A DNA stretch of 8,571 bases, taken from assembly GCA_047618505.1 (NCBI GenBank), contig JBLHLB010000165.1, positions 1-8,571 on the forward strand, written 5' to 3'. This document shows positions 1 through 6,217 of this stretch, piece by piece. Each line of letters begins with the position of its first letter. The first letter of the stretch is position 1. Below the pieces are notes generated by a model. That model was not told where the DNA came from and made no database searches. It saw only the letters and a program-made list of their open reading frames with translations. Made by a program: the position numbers and the translations under genes. The DNA comes from JBLHLB01 sp047618505. GTDB taxonomy: Bacteria; Planctomycetota; UBA1135; GCA-002686595.

Positions 1-593
1 GTCTCCGGGAGCTTCGTCCTATTCTGGAAGAGCACAGAGACGATCAGGGCGATGTGTAGCAGGAGTGCTCCGCCTGCCGCGCGCTTCCATCCAATCGACG
101 AGACTCCAACCATTGCGCCAAGGCTGGCGGAACCGAGCAAACCGAGGCCCGTGCAGAGAGTCATTAGCACCTCCTGGTGGGGAGGCCGTGCCTTCGGATC
201 ACAGGCGCAACGTATCGGCTGCGGCTCGGGAACGCTTAGGTAGCGCCTATTGCTGGCGATGAAACGGTAGATCACCGTCGTGATGAAGCGTAGCCCGGGC
301 GCCGATAGTAATACCGCCAGAGGACCGGCCCAGGAGCCGCGCAGCTTGCGCAGGATTCCGGCGGCCCCTAAGAGTGTCCCCTGGGTCTCCGCGTTCCAGA
401 GAACCAGCTCGTCAGAGATCCCGGCCTCCACCAGCTTCGCCTGGACCTCATCCGAGAAGGAATCCAGGGGCCGGGCACCCGCCTCCTCGATCAGCGCGAG
501 CCTGCGTAGCCCGGCCACAAATCGGCAACAGAGGGGACAGCTGCTATCGAAGACCAGGACTTCGCCCGGGGAGATCTGAGATGTGCTCTTCAA
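1..593 (-). CDS. DCC-family (DUF393) thiol-disulfide oxidoreductase-like membrane protein, partial
   Basis: The minus strand is open from about 593 through the left edge, giving 197 visible codons with the C-terminus missing. Near the N-terminus is a VLVFDSSCPLCCRF block (about residues 12-25): a beta strand, then Asp16, Cys19 and Cys22 in the D-x-x-C-x-x-C arrangement that defines the DCC/DUF393 family, a thioredoxin-like fold. A further Cys23 follows directly. The middle (LVLWNAETQGTLLGAAGILRKL, then FITTVIYRFIASNR) matches the usual DUF393 ending. Beyond that lie a Cys-Ala-Cys motif and two hydrophobic stretches (about 145-168 and 173-190) that look like membrane helices, so this version is longer than a bare DUF393 domain. 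There is no ATG before the motif; I chose TTG at 593 because it sits 11 codons upstream of the conserved strand, but no good ribosome site supports it. The family is assigned redox activity by motif; substrate and function here are unknown. It diverges from the small membrane protein gene at 723. Confidence 0.8.
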   Translation of the reverse strand, partial: MKSTSQISPGEVLVFDSSCPLCCRFVAGLRRLALIEEAGARPLDSFSDEVQAKLVEAGISDELVLWNAETQGTLLGAAGILRKLRGSWAGPLAVLLSAPGLRFITTVIYRFIASNRRYLSVPEPQPIRCACDPKARPPHQEVLMTLCTGLGLLGSASLGAMVGVSSIGWKRAAGGALLLHIALIVSVLFQNRTKLPE

Positions 594-722
594 TGTGGAA
601 CGCTGGTTGAGTGCCGTGGACGCGTCGCCCGCAGCGTTCCTTGTAGCACAATCCGATGCTGTCGCAGGGTCGGCCTTGTTTCGGTTAGGCTCCCCAGTAA
701 GTCGCCAGCGCCAGCCAGCCCC

Positions 723-1007
723 ATGTCCACGCCCCCCTCGAAACAACCGCGTCTACCGATCGCGATGATGGCCCTCGGGTTCGTGCTGATCCTGTGCGGA
801 GTGTTCTACCTCCTCGAAGCCGCCAATGGTCCCGGCATGGGACCAACGACCTTCGCCGAGCGCCGCAGCTACAACCAGGTCAAAGTCGCCCTGCACGAAT
901 CTCTCCCCCTGGGCGCCGGGATCTCACTGTGCGGGTTGGCGCTGATCATGTACGGCAACCGGCTGCGGGAGCGCCTGCTTACGAAGTCGATGGGCGAGTC
1001 GAGCTAG
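723..1007 (+). CDS. small two-helix membrane protein, unknown function
   Basis: I do not recognise this 94-residue protein. A short polar N-terminus with basic residues (KQPR) is followed by a hydrophobic helix at about residues 13-33 (MMALGFVLILCGVFYLLEA). A polar stretch of about 28 residues (FAERRSYNQVKVALHES) follows, then a second helix at about 62-80 (GAGISLCGLALIMYG) and a basic tail (NRLRERLLTK). By the positive-inside rule both ends should be cytoplasmic, with the connecting segment outside. Each helix has one cysteine. No clear Shine-Dalgarno precedes the ATG. The gene diverges from the DCC-family gene with 129 bases between the assumed starts, so the two could share a regulatory region. 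The stop codon TAG falls in the left foot of a long hairpin (1004-1078). The hydropathy pattern and fit into the gap between neighbours make it likely to be real, but no homology backs it. Confidence 0.6.
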   Translation: MSTPPSKQPRLPIAMMALGFVLILCGVFYLLEAANGPGMGPTTFAERRSYNQVKVALHESLPLGAGISLCGLALIMYGNRLRERLLTKSMGESS

Positions 1008-1078
1008 CAGCCCGTCTAAGAACAGCCGCTCATGGGGGAGACCACCCGGGAAGCGGTTGTTCTTCAACGGACTGCTAG
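1004..1078. repeat. 75-nt imperfect inverted repeat (possible MITE/REP or terminator hairpin)
   Basis: Two 27-base arms (1004-1030 and 1052-1078) are inverted copies of each other around a 21-base loop. By hand alignment 23 of 27 positions form Watson-Crick pairs, one is a G-U wobble and three are mismatched. The outer part pairs CTAGCAGCCCGT with ACGGACTGCTAG. The inner part pairs AAGAACAGCCGCT with AGCGGTTGTTCTT. The loop has its own short G-run/C-run complementarity. Both ends read CTAG. No T-tract follows in either direction, so it is not a classic Rho-independent terminator, although a stem this strong between two converging genes (723-1007 and ispG) could end transcription. The compensating structure, the CTAG at both ends and the small size also fit a non-autonomous miniature transposable element; that reading is inference. 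Confidence 0.75.
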
Positions 1079-1146
1079 GGGCGCAAAGGCGACACACCAG
1101 ACCCAGGCTTCTGGATCTCTTCGTACCCGCCCCATCGTGGTAGCAG

Positions 1147-1161
1147 CCAGTTGGCCACTGG
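1147..1161 (-). terminator. small hairpin directly after ispG stop (weak)
   Basis: CCAGT and ACTGG form a perfect 5-bp stem around a 5-base loop (TGGCC), beginning two bases past the ispG stop on the minus strand. No T-run follows, and the stem is short. It may only assist termination together with the larger hairpin at 1004-1078. Confidence 0.25.
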
Positions 1162-1163
1162 AC

Positions 1164-2345
1164 TCAGCTCGACGACTTCAACTCAATCACCTCATCCAAC
1201 TCACCCCGCAGGGCGCCCAGGATGTCGTCGTAGGAGTAGGCGCCGACTTCACGCGTCCCGCGCTTGAGGTTCACCGTTGTCGGTCCGCACCATAGCCCTA
1301 GGTCCGCGTCGTCCGTTTCCCCAGGACCGTTCACGCGGCAACCCATGACTGCAATCGTCACATCGTGATCCTTGGCGTAGGCGGTCATCTGCTTGACCTC
1401 CTGGGCCAGTTCGATGAAGCGTTCGTTCTCGACGCGACTGCAGGAGGGGCAGGCGATAATGTTGAGACCGTCAAAGAAGTTCGGCGGCACAGATCGGAAG
1501 CGTCCCGCCTCGATGTCGTCGATGATCTGGCGTGCGACGACGATCTCTTGGCCCTTGTCATCGAAAGGCACGGTCAAGGAAACACGCAGTGTGTCGCCGA
1601 TGCCCTGTACCAGTAGCTGCTCAAAGGCGATGCGCGTTTTGATCACCCCATCGGGCGGCATGCCTGCTTCGGTTACACCGAGGTGCAGGGGCACCAGGGG
1701 ACGCATCGCGGCGAAGCGGGTGTTGGCCTCTACCACCACGCGCGGATCCGAGTCCTTGATCGACACGCAGAAGTTGAGGAAGCCCTCGCCCTCAACCATG
1801 TCGCAGTGATCCGCGGCCGACTGGACGATCGCCTGGATGTGGTCGCCCTCGAAGCGCTGCTTGTATTCCGGCGCCACCGATCCGGCGTTTACGCCGATGC
1901 GCATGGCCAGGCCATTATCCCGGCAAACCTCGACCAGGTAGCGCACCTTCTCCACCACCGGCAGCTCTTTTTCGTGGTGGTGCAGGTGCCCGGGGTTATA
2001 GCGCAGCTTGTCGACGTGGGGGGCGACGAGCTCCGCCAGGCGGTAGTTTTCTTGGAGGTCCACCGACAGCAATGAGGTCGTCCGACGACGCACCTCAGCC
2101 AGGGCCTCGACGTCCGACTTGGAGTCCACGGCCACGCGCACCAAGTCAGCGCCTGCGGCTTGGATCAGATCCACCTGGCGTACGGTGGCGTCAATGTCCT
2201 TGGTCCGTGTGGCGGCCATGCTCTGGAGCACGAGGGGAGCCTCACCACCCAGAGCCAGGTCGCGGATGTGAATCGTTCGGGTCTTACGGGGAGGGAGCGC
2301 GGGGGTCATCCAAGAGTCACTGGAGAAGGGCGCCCTGGGCGCCAT
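1164..2345 (-). CDS. ispG: 4-hydroxy-3-methylbut-2-en-1-yl diphosphate synthase (flavodoxin/ferredoxin)
   Basis: IspG (GcpE) catalyses the penultimate step of the MEP isoprenoid pathway: reductive ring opening of methylerythritol cyclodiphosphate to HMBPP by a cytosolic [4Fe-4S] enzyme. Diagnostic blocks are present in order: a QSM..T.D segment (residues 41-50, numbered from the first ATG), SVDLQENYRLAELVAPHVDKLRYNPG (94-119) and RIGVNAGS (149-156) in the TIM-barrel half. The Fe-S half has CPSCSR (Cys299, Cys302) and GCRVNGPGE (Cys336 and the fourth ligand Glu343). It is the compact two-domain bacterial form without the extra domain of plant and chlamydial enzymes. The full frame is 393 residues. 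A second ATG at 2309 would give 381, closer to the usual length of about 370; neither start has a good ribosome site. The 'QSMAATRT' block differs from the enterobacterial 'QSMTNTxT' and recalls planctomycete sequences. The gene stands alone, divergent from the oxidoreductase at 2423. Confidence 0.97.
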   Translation of the reverse strand: MAPRAPFSSDSWMTPALPPRKTRTIHIRDLALGGEAPLVLQSMAATRTKDIDATVRQVDLIQAAGADLVRVAVDSKSDVEALAEVRRRTTSLLSVDLQENYRLAELVAPHVDKLRYNPGHLHHHEKELPVVEKVRYLVEVCRDNGLAMRIGVNAGSVAPEYKQRFEGDHIQAIVQSAADHCDMVEGEGFLNFCVSIKDSDPRVVVEANTRFAAMRPLVPLHLGVTEAGMPPDGVIKTRIAFEQLLVQGIGDTLRVSLTVPFDDKGQEIVVARQIIDDIEAGRFRSVPPNFFDGLNIIACPSCSRVENERFIELAQEVKQMTAYAKDHDVTIAVMGCRVNGPGETDDADLGLWCGPTTVNLKRGTREVGAYSYDDILGALRGELDEVIELKSSS

Positions 2346-2422
2346 CGGAGCGGGACCGAGTATGCTACCGTGCCGCGCGCTCTAGCAACCCCCCGAAGAT
2401 CAGCTCCAGACCCCCAATACGC

Positions 2423-3721
2423 GTGAAAGCGAAGACACTTATCGTTGGCGGCGGCGTCATGGGCGCCGCCATTGCTTACTACGTGGCCCAGCGCTCCGAT
2501 CCCCTGCGTGCCCCGGTGGTCCTGGTGGACAAGGGCGAGGTTGGCAAGGGTTCGTCAAATCGCTCTGGCGCAATCCTGCGAAACCTCTACGCGAACCGCG
2601 GAATTGCCCAGATGGCGCGGGAGTCCATGCGCGAGTACGCCTCCTTCGAGGCTCGCACGGGACGCGGCATCGGCTATCGCCGTAGTGGGGTCATGACCAT
2701 GGCTTCCTCTGATCAGCACGAGGTGGTGGAACGCATGCGGACGATGTTCTCCATGCTTGATGAAATGGGCGTGGGGGTGGAGTGGGTCGAGGCCCCCCGT
2801 ATTCGACATCTTGTGCGCGACGTAAAGGTGGCGGACAACACCGTCGGGATCTGGGAGCGCGAAGGCGGAACCTTGGATCCCTTGCGCACGGTTGAGGCTT
2901 TCACGGCCCTGGCGCGTACCTATGGGGCCGTGACACGCGTTGGTAGTGCCCTCAAGGAAATCAAAGTGGAGAACGGCAAGGTCGTGGGCGCCATTACCGA
3001 CGAAGGCTTGATCGAAACGGAACGCATTGTCCTGGCTGCCGGTCCCTGGACGGCTGGCATTCTTGCTCCGATGGGCATCGAGCTGCCCCTTCGCGTCGTA
3101 CGTCCGGAGACGGTTTTCTTCCAACTTGCCGAATCGGCGCTCCCCCTTGAGGAGGAGAAAGAAGAGGACCTAGTCGGGCAGCGGCCGAACCTTGGATTCG
3201 ACATGTCCGAGGGTGACAAGGAAATGGACGAGTTGGGACTAGGCGATCTCTCCGGCGATCAGCACCCCGTGGTAATCGACCTCGAGTTCGGCTTCTTTGC
3301 GCGCTGCGAACTTAGTCGCGGACGCACGCGTGTCGGTCGCATCGACTACCAGACCGACGAACTCGTGACGAACCCTGACCAACTCAAGGAGGAGATCAGT
3401 CGTGACTCGGTCTCCTGGGCGCGCGAAGCCTTGACCAAGCGCCTACCGGAATACAGCGAGACTGAAGAAGCGGGTGGCGAGGCGGCCATGTACACCTTGA
3501 CGCCGGACGCCCATGCATTGATCGGTCCGGTGACCGGTGTCGAAGGTCTCTTTGTCGTCGCGGGCTTCTCCGGTCACGGCTTCAAGCTGGGTCCGTCCAT
3601 CGGCCTCGGTGTTGCCCAAATGTTGGATGGCGAGCGCGTGACGGCCTTCGACTCCGAGTTCTTCTCGCCCTCACGCTTTGACGGCAAGGATCTCACCTGG
3701 GGCGGTCAATTCGGGCTTTGA
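2423..3721 (+). CDS. FAD-dependent oxidoreductase, DAO / sarcosine-oxidase beta-like
   Basis: The protein has 432 residues from a GTG start. It opens with a Rossmann FAD-binding motif (TLIVGGGVMGAAIAYYVA; Gly9, Gly11, Gly14), an acidic strand end (VVLVDKG), and the GSSNRSGAILR segment typical of the DAO superfamily (glycine/D-amino-acid oxidase, sarcosine oxidase beta, DadA). IVLAAGPWTAGILAPMG is the usual second FAD-contacting segment. Near the C-terminus, DAHALIGPV and GLFVVAGFSGHGFKLGPSIG (about 362-394) form the conserved flavin-closing loop. The family oxidises C-N bonds of amino or N-methyl amino acids; substrate and electron acceptor cannot be read here. An acidic stretch rich in Glu and Asp (about 235-280) is larger than I expect for the family. 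The frame stays open upstream to about 2072, but that part is antisense to ispG, has low-complexity composition and precedes the FAD motif. GTG at 2423 places the motif at residue 6, as is normal. No clear Shine-Dalgarno is seen. Confidence 0.9.
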   Translation: MKAKTLIVGGGVMGAAIAYYVAQRSDPLRAPVVLVDKGEVGKGSSNRSGAILRNLYANRGIAQMARESMREYASFEARTGRGIGYRRSGVMTMASSDQHEVVERMRTMFSMLDEMGVGVEWVEAPRIRHLVRDVKVADNTVGIWEREGGTLDPLRTVEAFTALARTYGAVTRVGSALKEIKVENGKVVGAITDEGLIETERIVLAAGPWTAGILAPMGIELPLRVVRPETVFFQLAESALPLEEEKEEDLVGQRPNLGFDMSEGDKEMDELGLGDLSGDQHPVVIDLEFGFFARCELSRGRTRVGRIDYQTDELVTNPDQLKEEISRDSVSWAREALTKRLPEYSETEEAGGEAAMYTLTPDAHALIGPVTGVEGLFVVAGFSGHGFKLGPSIGLGVAQMLDGERVTAFDSEFFSPSRFDGKDLTWGGQFGL

Positions 3722-3723
3722 GG

Positions 3724-3736
3724 CCTGTCTGACAGG
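3724..3736. repeat. 13-bp palindrome after the oxidoreductase stop
   Basis: CCTGTC and GACAGG are perfect inverted copies separated by one base, starting three bases past the TGA of the oxidoreductase gene. The spacer is too short for an RNA hairpin, so a dimeric protein binding site is the more natural reading if it is functional. A chance palindrome of this size is possible. Confidence 0.45.
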
Positions 3737-3737
3737 A

Positions 3738-3780
3738 TCCCGGGGTTGTGCTTGGACGTGGCCCCGGGAGTTGATTTGTA
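3738..3780 (+). terminator. terminator-like hairpin after the oxidoreductase gene
   Basis: TCCCGGGG (3738-3745) and CCCCGGGA (3762-3769) form a perfect 8-bp GC-rich stem around a 16-base loop, followed by a T-rich stretch (GTTGATTTGT, 3770-3779). This is a reasonable Rho-independent terminator for the gene ending at 3721, although the T-tract is interrupted. It would insulate the histidine kinase gene from read-through. Confidence 0.5.
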
Positions 3781-3787
3781 GATGCGG

Positions 3788-3820
3788 GACTGAGGTCAGA
3801 CTGGGGTCCCGACTGGGGGA
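3788..3820. repeat. three phased GACTGRGG direct repeats
   Basis: GACTGAGG (3788), GACTGGGG (3799) and GACTGGGG (3811) occur in the same orientation with starts 11 and 12 bases apart, about one helical turn. They lie between the putative terminator and the histidine kinase start, so they could be half-sites for a regulator of that gene. The third copy also forms a short stem, GTCCC with GGGAC (3806-3821). No function is known. Confidence 0.45.
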
Positions 3821-3910
3821 CGCCGATTTCCCCAGAGCGCAAAACGGGGCCGAATCCGGGAAAACCGTCCCAGGGCAGAGAACGTAACGGGGAGATTGAC
3901 CCGTGCGGCC

Positions 3911-3915
3911 AAGGA
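3911..3915 (+). promoter_or_regulatory. ribosome binding site deciding the kinase start
   Basis: AAGGA lies four bases ahead of ATG at 3920. The longer in-frame TTG at 3896 has GGGGAG only one base upstream, which is too close. This favours the ATG. Confidence 0.5.
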
Positions 3916-3919
3916 ATGG

Positions 3920-4729
3920 ATGAGTCCGCTATGGGGATGGGCGATGGTTGGAGAAAAGAACTACCCGTCCTCCTCCGTTTCTATGTCTCCCGACGTCATT
4001 CAGCCCGCTGGCTCCAGCACCCGCTCTCCCCTCGCCCCGGGCGTCCGGGAAGCCGACACCAGCGAAGAAATCAAGCGCCGTGTCCTAGGGGCCGGTCTAC
4101 ATGATCTGGGCAACCTGCTGCAGGTGGTCTTGGCTTCGACCGAGGAAGGTTTGGAGGTTCCGGACAATCCGGAGGTCGCCCAGTCCTCACTAGATAATTG
4201 TCGTGCGGCAACCCAGAGGGCTGTGGATCTCCTGCAAGTCTTGAGCGCCCAGGCGGCGGGCCGAGTGATCTCCCTGGATAAACCCCTGCCGTTGCGCCTA
4301 CGAGGCGTCGTCGAAGACGTCCTGGGGATGATGGGCGCAGCCAATCCCTCGAAGGCAAAGCTGGTCCTTACGGAGGTCGACACCGACGTGATCGCCTCTG
4401 TCGACCAAGGGCTTTTCCACCGTGCCCTGATGAATCTCCTGCGCAACGCAATTGAAGCAACCAGCGCTTCCGCCGAAATCGTGGTACGGATTTCCAGGGA
4501 CAAGCAAGGAAGTGCCTGCGTTCAGGTCTCCGATGATGGCAGTGGAATGGACCTTGAGACCCTGAGCCATGCCCACGAACGAGGCTTCTCCAGTCGCGGT
4601 ACCGGCCGGGGGTTGGGGCTCGCTTTTGTGCAGGACTTCACCCGAGCTTCCGGGGGCGACCTACGCCTTGAGAGCCTGCCGGGACAGGGCACCACTGTTG
4701 AGATGAACTTCCCTGGGATCGCAGACTAG
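3920..4729 (+). CDS. orphan soluble histidine kinase (HisKA-like + HATPase_c)
   Basis: A 269-residue two-component-type kinase reduced to its catalytic core. The first 50 residues are polar and Ser/Pro-rich, with no membrane segment and no recognisable PAS, GAF or receiver domain. The dimerisation helix carries the H-box LGAGLHDLGNLLQVVL with the probable phospho-acceptor His61. The ATP-binding domain follows in order: N-box RALMNLLRNAIEA (Asn172, Asn176), G1 box DDGSGM (205-210), F box GFSSR (222-226) and G2 box GTGRGLGL (227-234). The C-terminus GTTVEMNFP is the usual last strand. All key nucleotide-binding residues look intact, so it should be active. The HDLxNLL H-box resembles the NtrB/hybrid-kinase group. 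No response regulator is adjacent, so partner and stimulus are unknown; it may take input from another protein through its N-terminus. An alternative ATG at 3944 also has a G-rich stretch upstream. Confidence 0.88.
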   Translation: MSPLWGWAMVGEKNYPSSSVSMSPDVIQPAGSSTRSPLAPGVREADTSEEIKRRVLGAGLHDLGNLLQVVLASTEEGLEVPDNPEVAQSSLDNCRAATQRAVDLLQVLSAQAAGRVISLDKPLPLRLRGVVEDVLGMMGAANPSKAKLVLTEVDTDVIASVDQGLFHRALMNLLRNAIEATSASAEIVVRISRDKQGSACVQVSDDGSGMDLETLSHAHERGFSSRGTGRGLGLAFVQDFTRASGGDLRLESLPGQGTTVEMNFPGIAD

Positions 4730-4761
4730 GAGTTGTAGGGGAGGGCGCGGGTGTCGTGGGT

Positions 4762-4781
4762 TTTCGACGAGACTTTCGACG
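4762..4781. repeat. paired TTTCGACG direct repeat
   Basis: TTTCGACG occurs at 4762-4769 and again at 4774-4781, with starts 12 bases apart, in the 106-base gap ahead of the methyltransferase gene. It may be a regulator site or chance. The perfect 10-base palindrome CCGCTAGCGG lies downstream at 4808-4817, 18 bases before the start codon. Confidence 0.3.
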
Positions 4782-4826
4782 GGCAGCTCGATCGATAGGT
4801 GCCCTTGCCGCTAGCGGGGCCCTGCC

Positions 4827-4830
4827 GGAA
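4827..4830 (+). promoter_or_regulatory. ribosome binding site for the methyltransferase
   Basis: GGAA (within CCGGAAAG) ends five bases before the ATG at 4836, a normal spacing that supports this start. Confidence 0.45.
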
Positions 4831-4835
4831 AGCCC

Positions 4836-5483
4836 ATGCTGGCGGGCGTGCAGACAGAGTTCATTCGATTCGAGTCGCGCCAGGACCGACCCCGTTTCAT
4901 GAGTCGTCGTTTCAACGACGCCATGCAGGGCCGCCTCCTGGACGTTGGTTGTGACCGCGCCGTGCTGCGGGAATTCGTAGGCGCCGAGCGCTACACGGGC
5001 ATCGACCTCTCGGAGGAGGCCGACATCCGGCAGAACCTGATGCAGGACGGACACCTGCCCTTCGAGGATGGGGAGTGGGACACGGCCGTGTGCTTCGATG
5101 TGCTGGAGCACCTCGAAAACTTGCACGCGATCTTTGACGAGCTCGTGCGCGTGTCCAATCGCCACCTCGTGATTTCACTGCCCAACAACTGGAACAGCGC
5201 GCGCCAGCGCCTGCGCCGTGGCAAGGGGGCCATTGCCCACTATGGCTTGCCCCTGGAGGTCCCCGTCGATCGCCACCGCTGGTTCTTTAGCCTCCTTGAG
5301 GCGCGCGATTTCTTCGAGGGCCAGGCACGCAATCACAACCTTGAGATCGAGGAGATGGTTGCCCTTGAAGCGCCGCGGCCAGCCCTCGTGCGCGGACTGC
5401 GTCGCTTGCGCTTAGGGTCCAAGGAGCGCTACTTAAACCTCTTTGCGCACACGCTTGTGTGCGTCTTCCGCAAGCGCTCCTGA
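4836..5483 (+). CDS. class I SAM-dependent methyltransferase
   Basis: A 215-residue cytosolic methyltransferase of the Methyltransf_11 type. The SAM site is visible as motif I RLLDVGCDRAVL (33-44), the acidic strand-2 end YTGIDLS (53-59), DGHLPFEDGEWDTAVCFDVLEHL (71-93) covering motifs II and III, and HLVISLPNNW (110-119) as the next strand. Motif I has Asp40 where most members have a third glycine (GCG or GCS), and the loop is short. The segment HRWFFSLLEARDFF (147-160) resembles enzymes that methylate glycans or polyketide-like acceptors, but the acceptor cannot be read. The C-terminal third is basic. The gene lies 31 bases ahead of a lipopolysaccharide-kinase-like gene on the same strand, so co-transcription and an envelope glycan substrate are plausible inferences. 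MetW-like function was considered, but there is no MetX or other methionine context. Confidence 0.85.
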   Translation: MLAGVQTEFIRFESRQDRPRFMSRRFNDAMQGRLLDVGCDRAVLREFVGAERYTGIDLSEEADIRQNLMQDGHLPFEDGEWDTAVCFDVLEHLENLHAIFDELVRVSNRHLVISLPNNWNSARQRLRRGKGAIAHYGLPLEVPVDRHRWFFSLLEARDFFEGQARNHNLEIEEMVALEAPRPALVRGLRRLRLGSKERYLNLFAHTLVCVFRKRS

Positions 5484-5514
5484 GCGCAGGCGAAACACAA
5501 AGAGCCCTCGTCGC

Positions 5515-6210
5515 ATGGACGCGATTATTGACCTGCAGGCAGCTGGACCGCCACCGGAGGTCGTGGATGTCCTGCCCAAACTCCTCTCTTCGGAAGTGCC
5601 GGAGGGGGTAGCAGTCCTCAAGCCGGGGGCCGTCTACCGTGTGGGCGCTACGGTCGTGAAGCTTTACCGCCGCGGATCCAGGCGCTTCGTACGCCTGCGT
5701 CCGCCCCAGGCCCAGCGTGCCGTGCGGTCCTACCATCGGCTGCTCCCTGTGCGTTCACCGAAGCCGTTGCACTGGGATCGACTGGGGCACGCGGACTACG
5801 ACAGCCTCCTGGTCTACGAGTATGTTGAGGGGAGCACGCTGCTTGAATTGTGGAAGACAGAAGCTTCAGAGTGGCGTGCAGCGCTGCCCCAGTTCCTTGC
5901 GGACCTCTTCGCCACCCGCGTGCTGCACGCGGACTTGCACGCGGGCAATCTTCTCTGGGGGCCAGACGGATGGGTTGTGCTTGATCTCGATGGAATCCGT
6001 CACGGCTTGCATGGATTGCGCCGACGCACCATCACCGAGAAGACCTGGGCCCGCTTGCTCTTTGACTTCAAGGACAACGACGCCGGCGAAATCCTCTATC
6101 GGGAGTTCCACGCCCTGGCGAAGCCCCCCTGGGGCGTGGAGAAATCCTGGGCCCGCATCCTCGGCCGCGCCGAAGAAAACGATCGCATCCGTGCGGCTTC
6201 AGGAAGGTAG
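5515..6210 (+). CDS. lipopolysaccharide kinase (WaaP/Kdo kinase)-like protein
   Basis: A 231-residue protein of the WaaP/KdkA/InaA branch of the protein-kinase-like fold, which phosphorylates heptose or Kdo of lipopolysaccharide core at the cytoplasmic face. Visible features: an N-lobe strand ATVVKLYRRG with the probable ATP-binding Lys49; the helix RAVRSYHRLLPV; the hinge SLLVYEYVEGSTLLELW (97-113); the catalytic loop VLHADLHAGNLLW with Asp140 and Asn145; and the metal-binding VLDLDG (Asp157, Asp159). The tail WARLLFDFKDN is also typical. All catalytic residues are present. The frame is open upstream to an ATG at 5443, but that extension overlaps the methyltransferase gene by 41 bases and is Arg/Ser-rich. 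I prefer the ATG at 5515, although its ribosome site is weak. It follows the methyltransferase gene by 31 bases and probably shares its transcript. Substrate is inferred from the family only; a small-molecule or protein kinase role is possible. Confidence 0.82.
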   Translation: MDAIIDLQAAGPPPEVVDVLPKLLSSEVPEGVAVLKPGAVYRVGATVVKLYRRGSRRFVRLRPPQAQRAVRSYHRLLPVRSPKPLHWDRLGHADYDSLLVYEYVEGSTLLELWKTEASEWRAALPQFLADLFATRVLHADLHAGNLLWGPDGWVVLDLDGIRHGLHGLRRRTITEKTWARLLFDFKDNDAGEILYREFHALAKPPWGVEKSWARILGRAEENDRIRAASGR

Positions 6211-6217
6211 CGCTGCG

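Noticed and set aside
280..579. Plus-strand open frame of 99 codons
   Set aside because: It is a shadow of the minus-strand DCC-family gene, with low-complexity Arg/Ser/Pro content and no motif.
594..722. Possible small RNA or tRNA between the first two genes
   Set aside because: I could not form a cloverleaf or a strong hairpin, and no clear promoter boxes were found; nothing can be supported in this 129-base gap.
2072..2422. 117-codon N-terminal extension of the oxidoreductase frame
   Set aside because: It is antisense to ispG, rich in Arg, Pro and Ser as expected for a shadow frame, and precedes the FAD motif that normally sits at the very N-terminus.
2555..3124. Minus-strand open frame of 189 codons inside the oxidoreductase gene
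   Set aside because: It is antisense to well-conserved coding sequence, has no recognisable motif and no credible start context.
3896..3919. TTG start for the histidine kinase
   Set aside because: Its G-rich upstream stretch is one base away; the ATG at 3920 has AAGGA at a better distance.
5443..5514. Upstream ATG extending the WaaP-like kinase by 24 residues
   Set aside because: It overlaps the methyltransferase gene by 41 bases, and the added residues are Arg/Ser-rich with no family resemblance.
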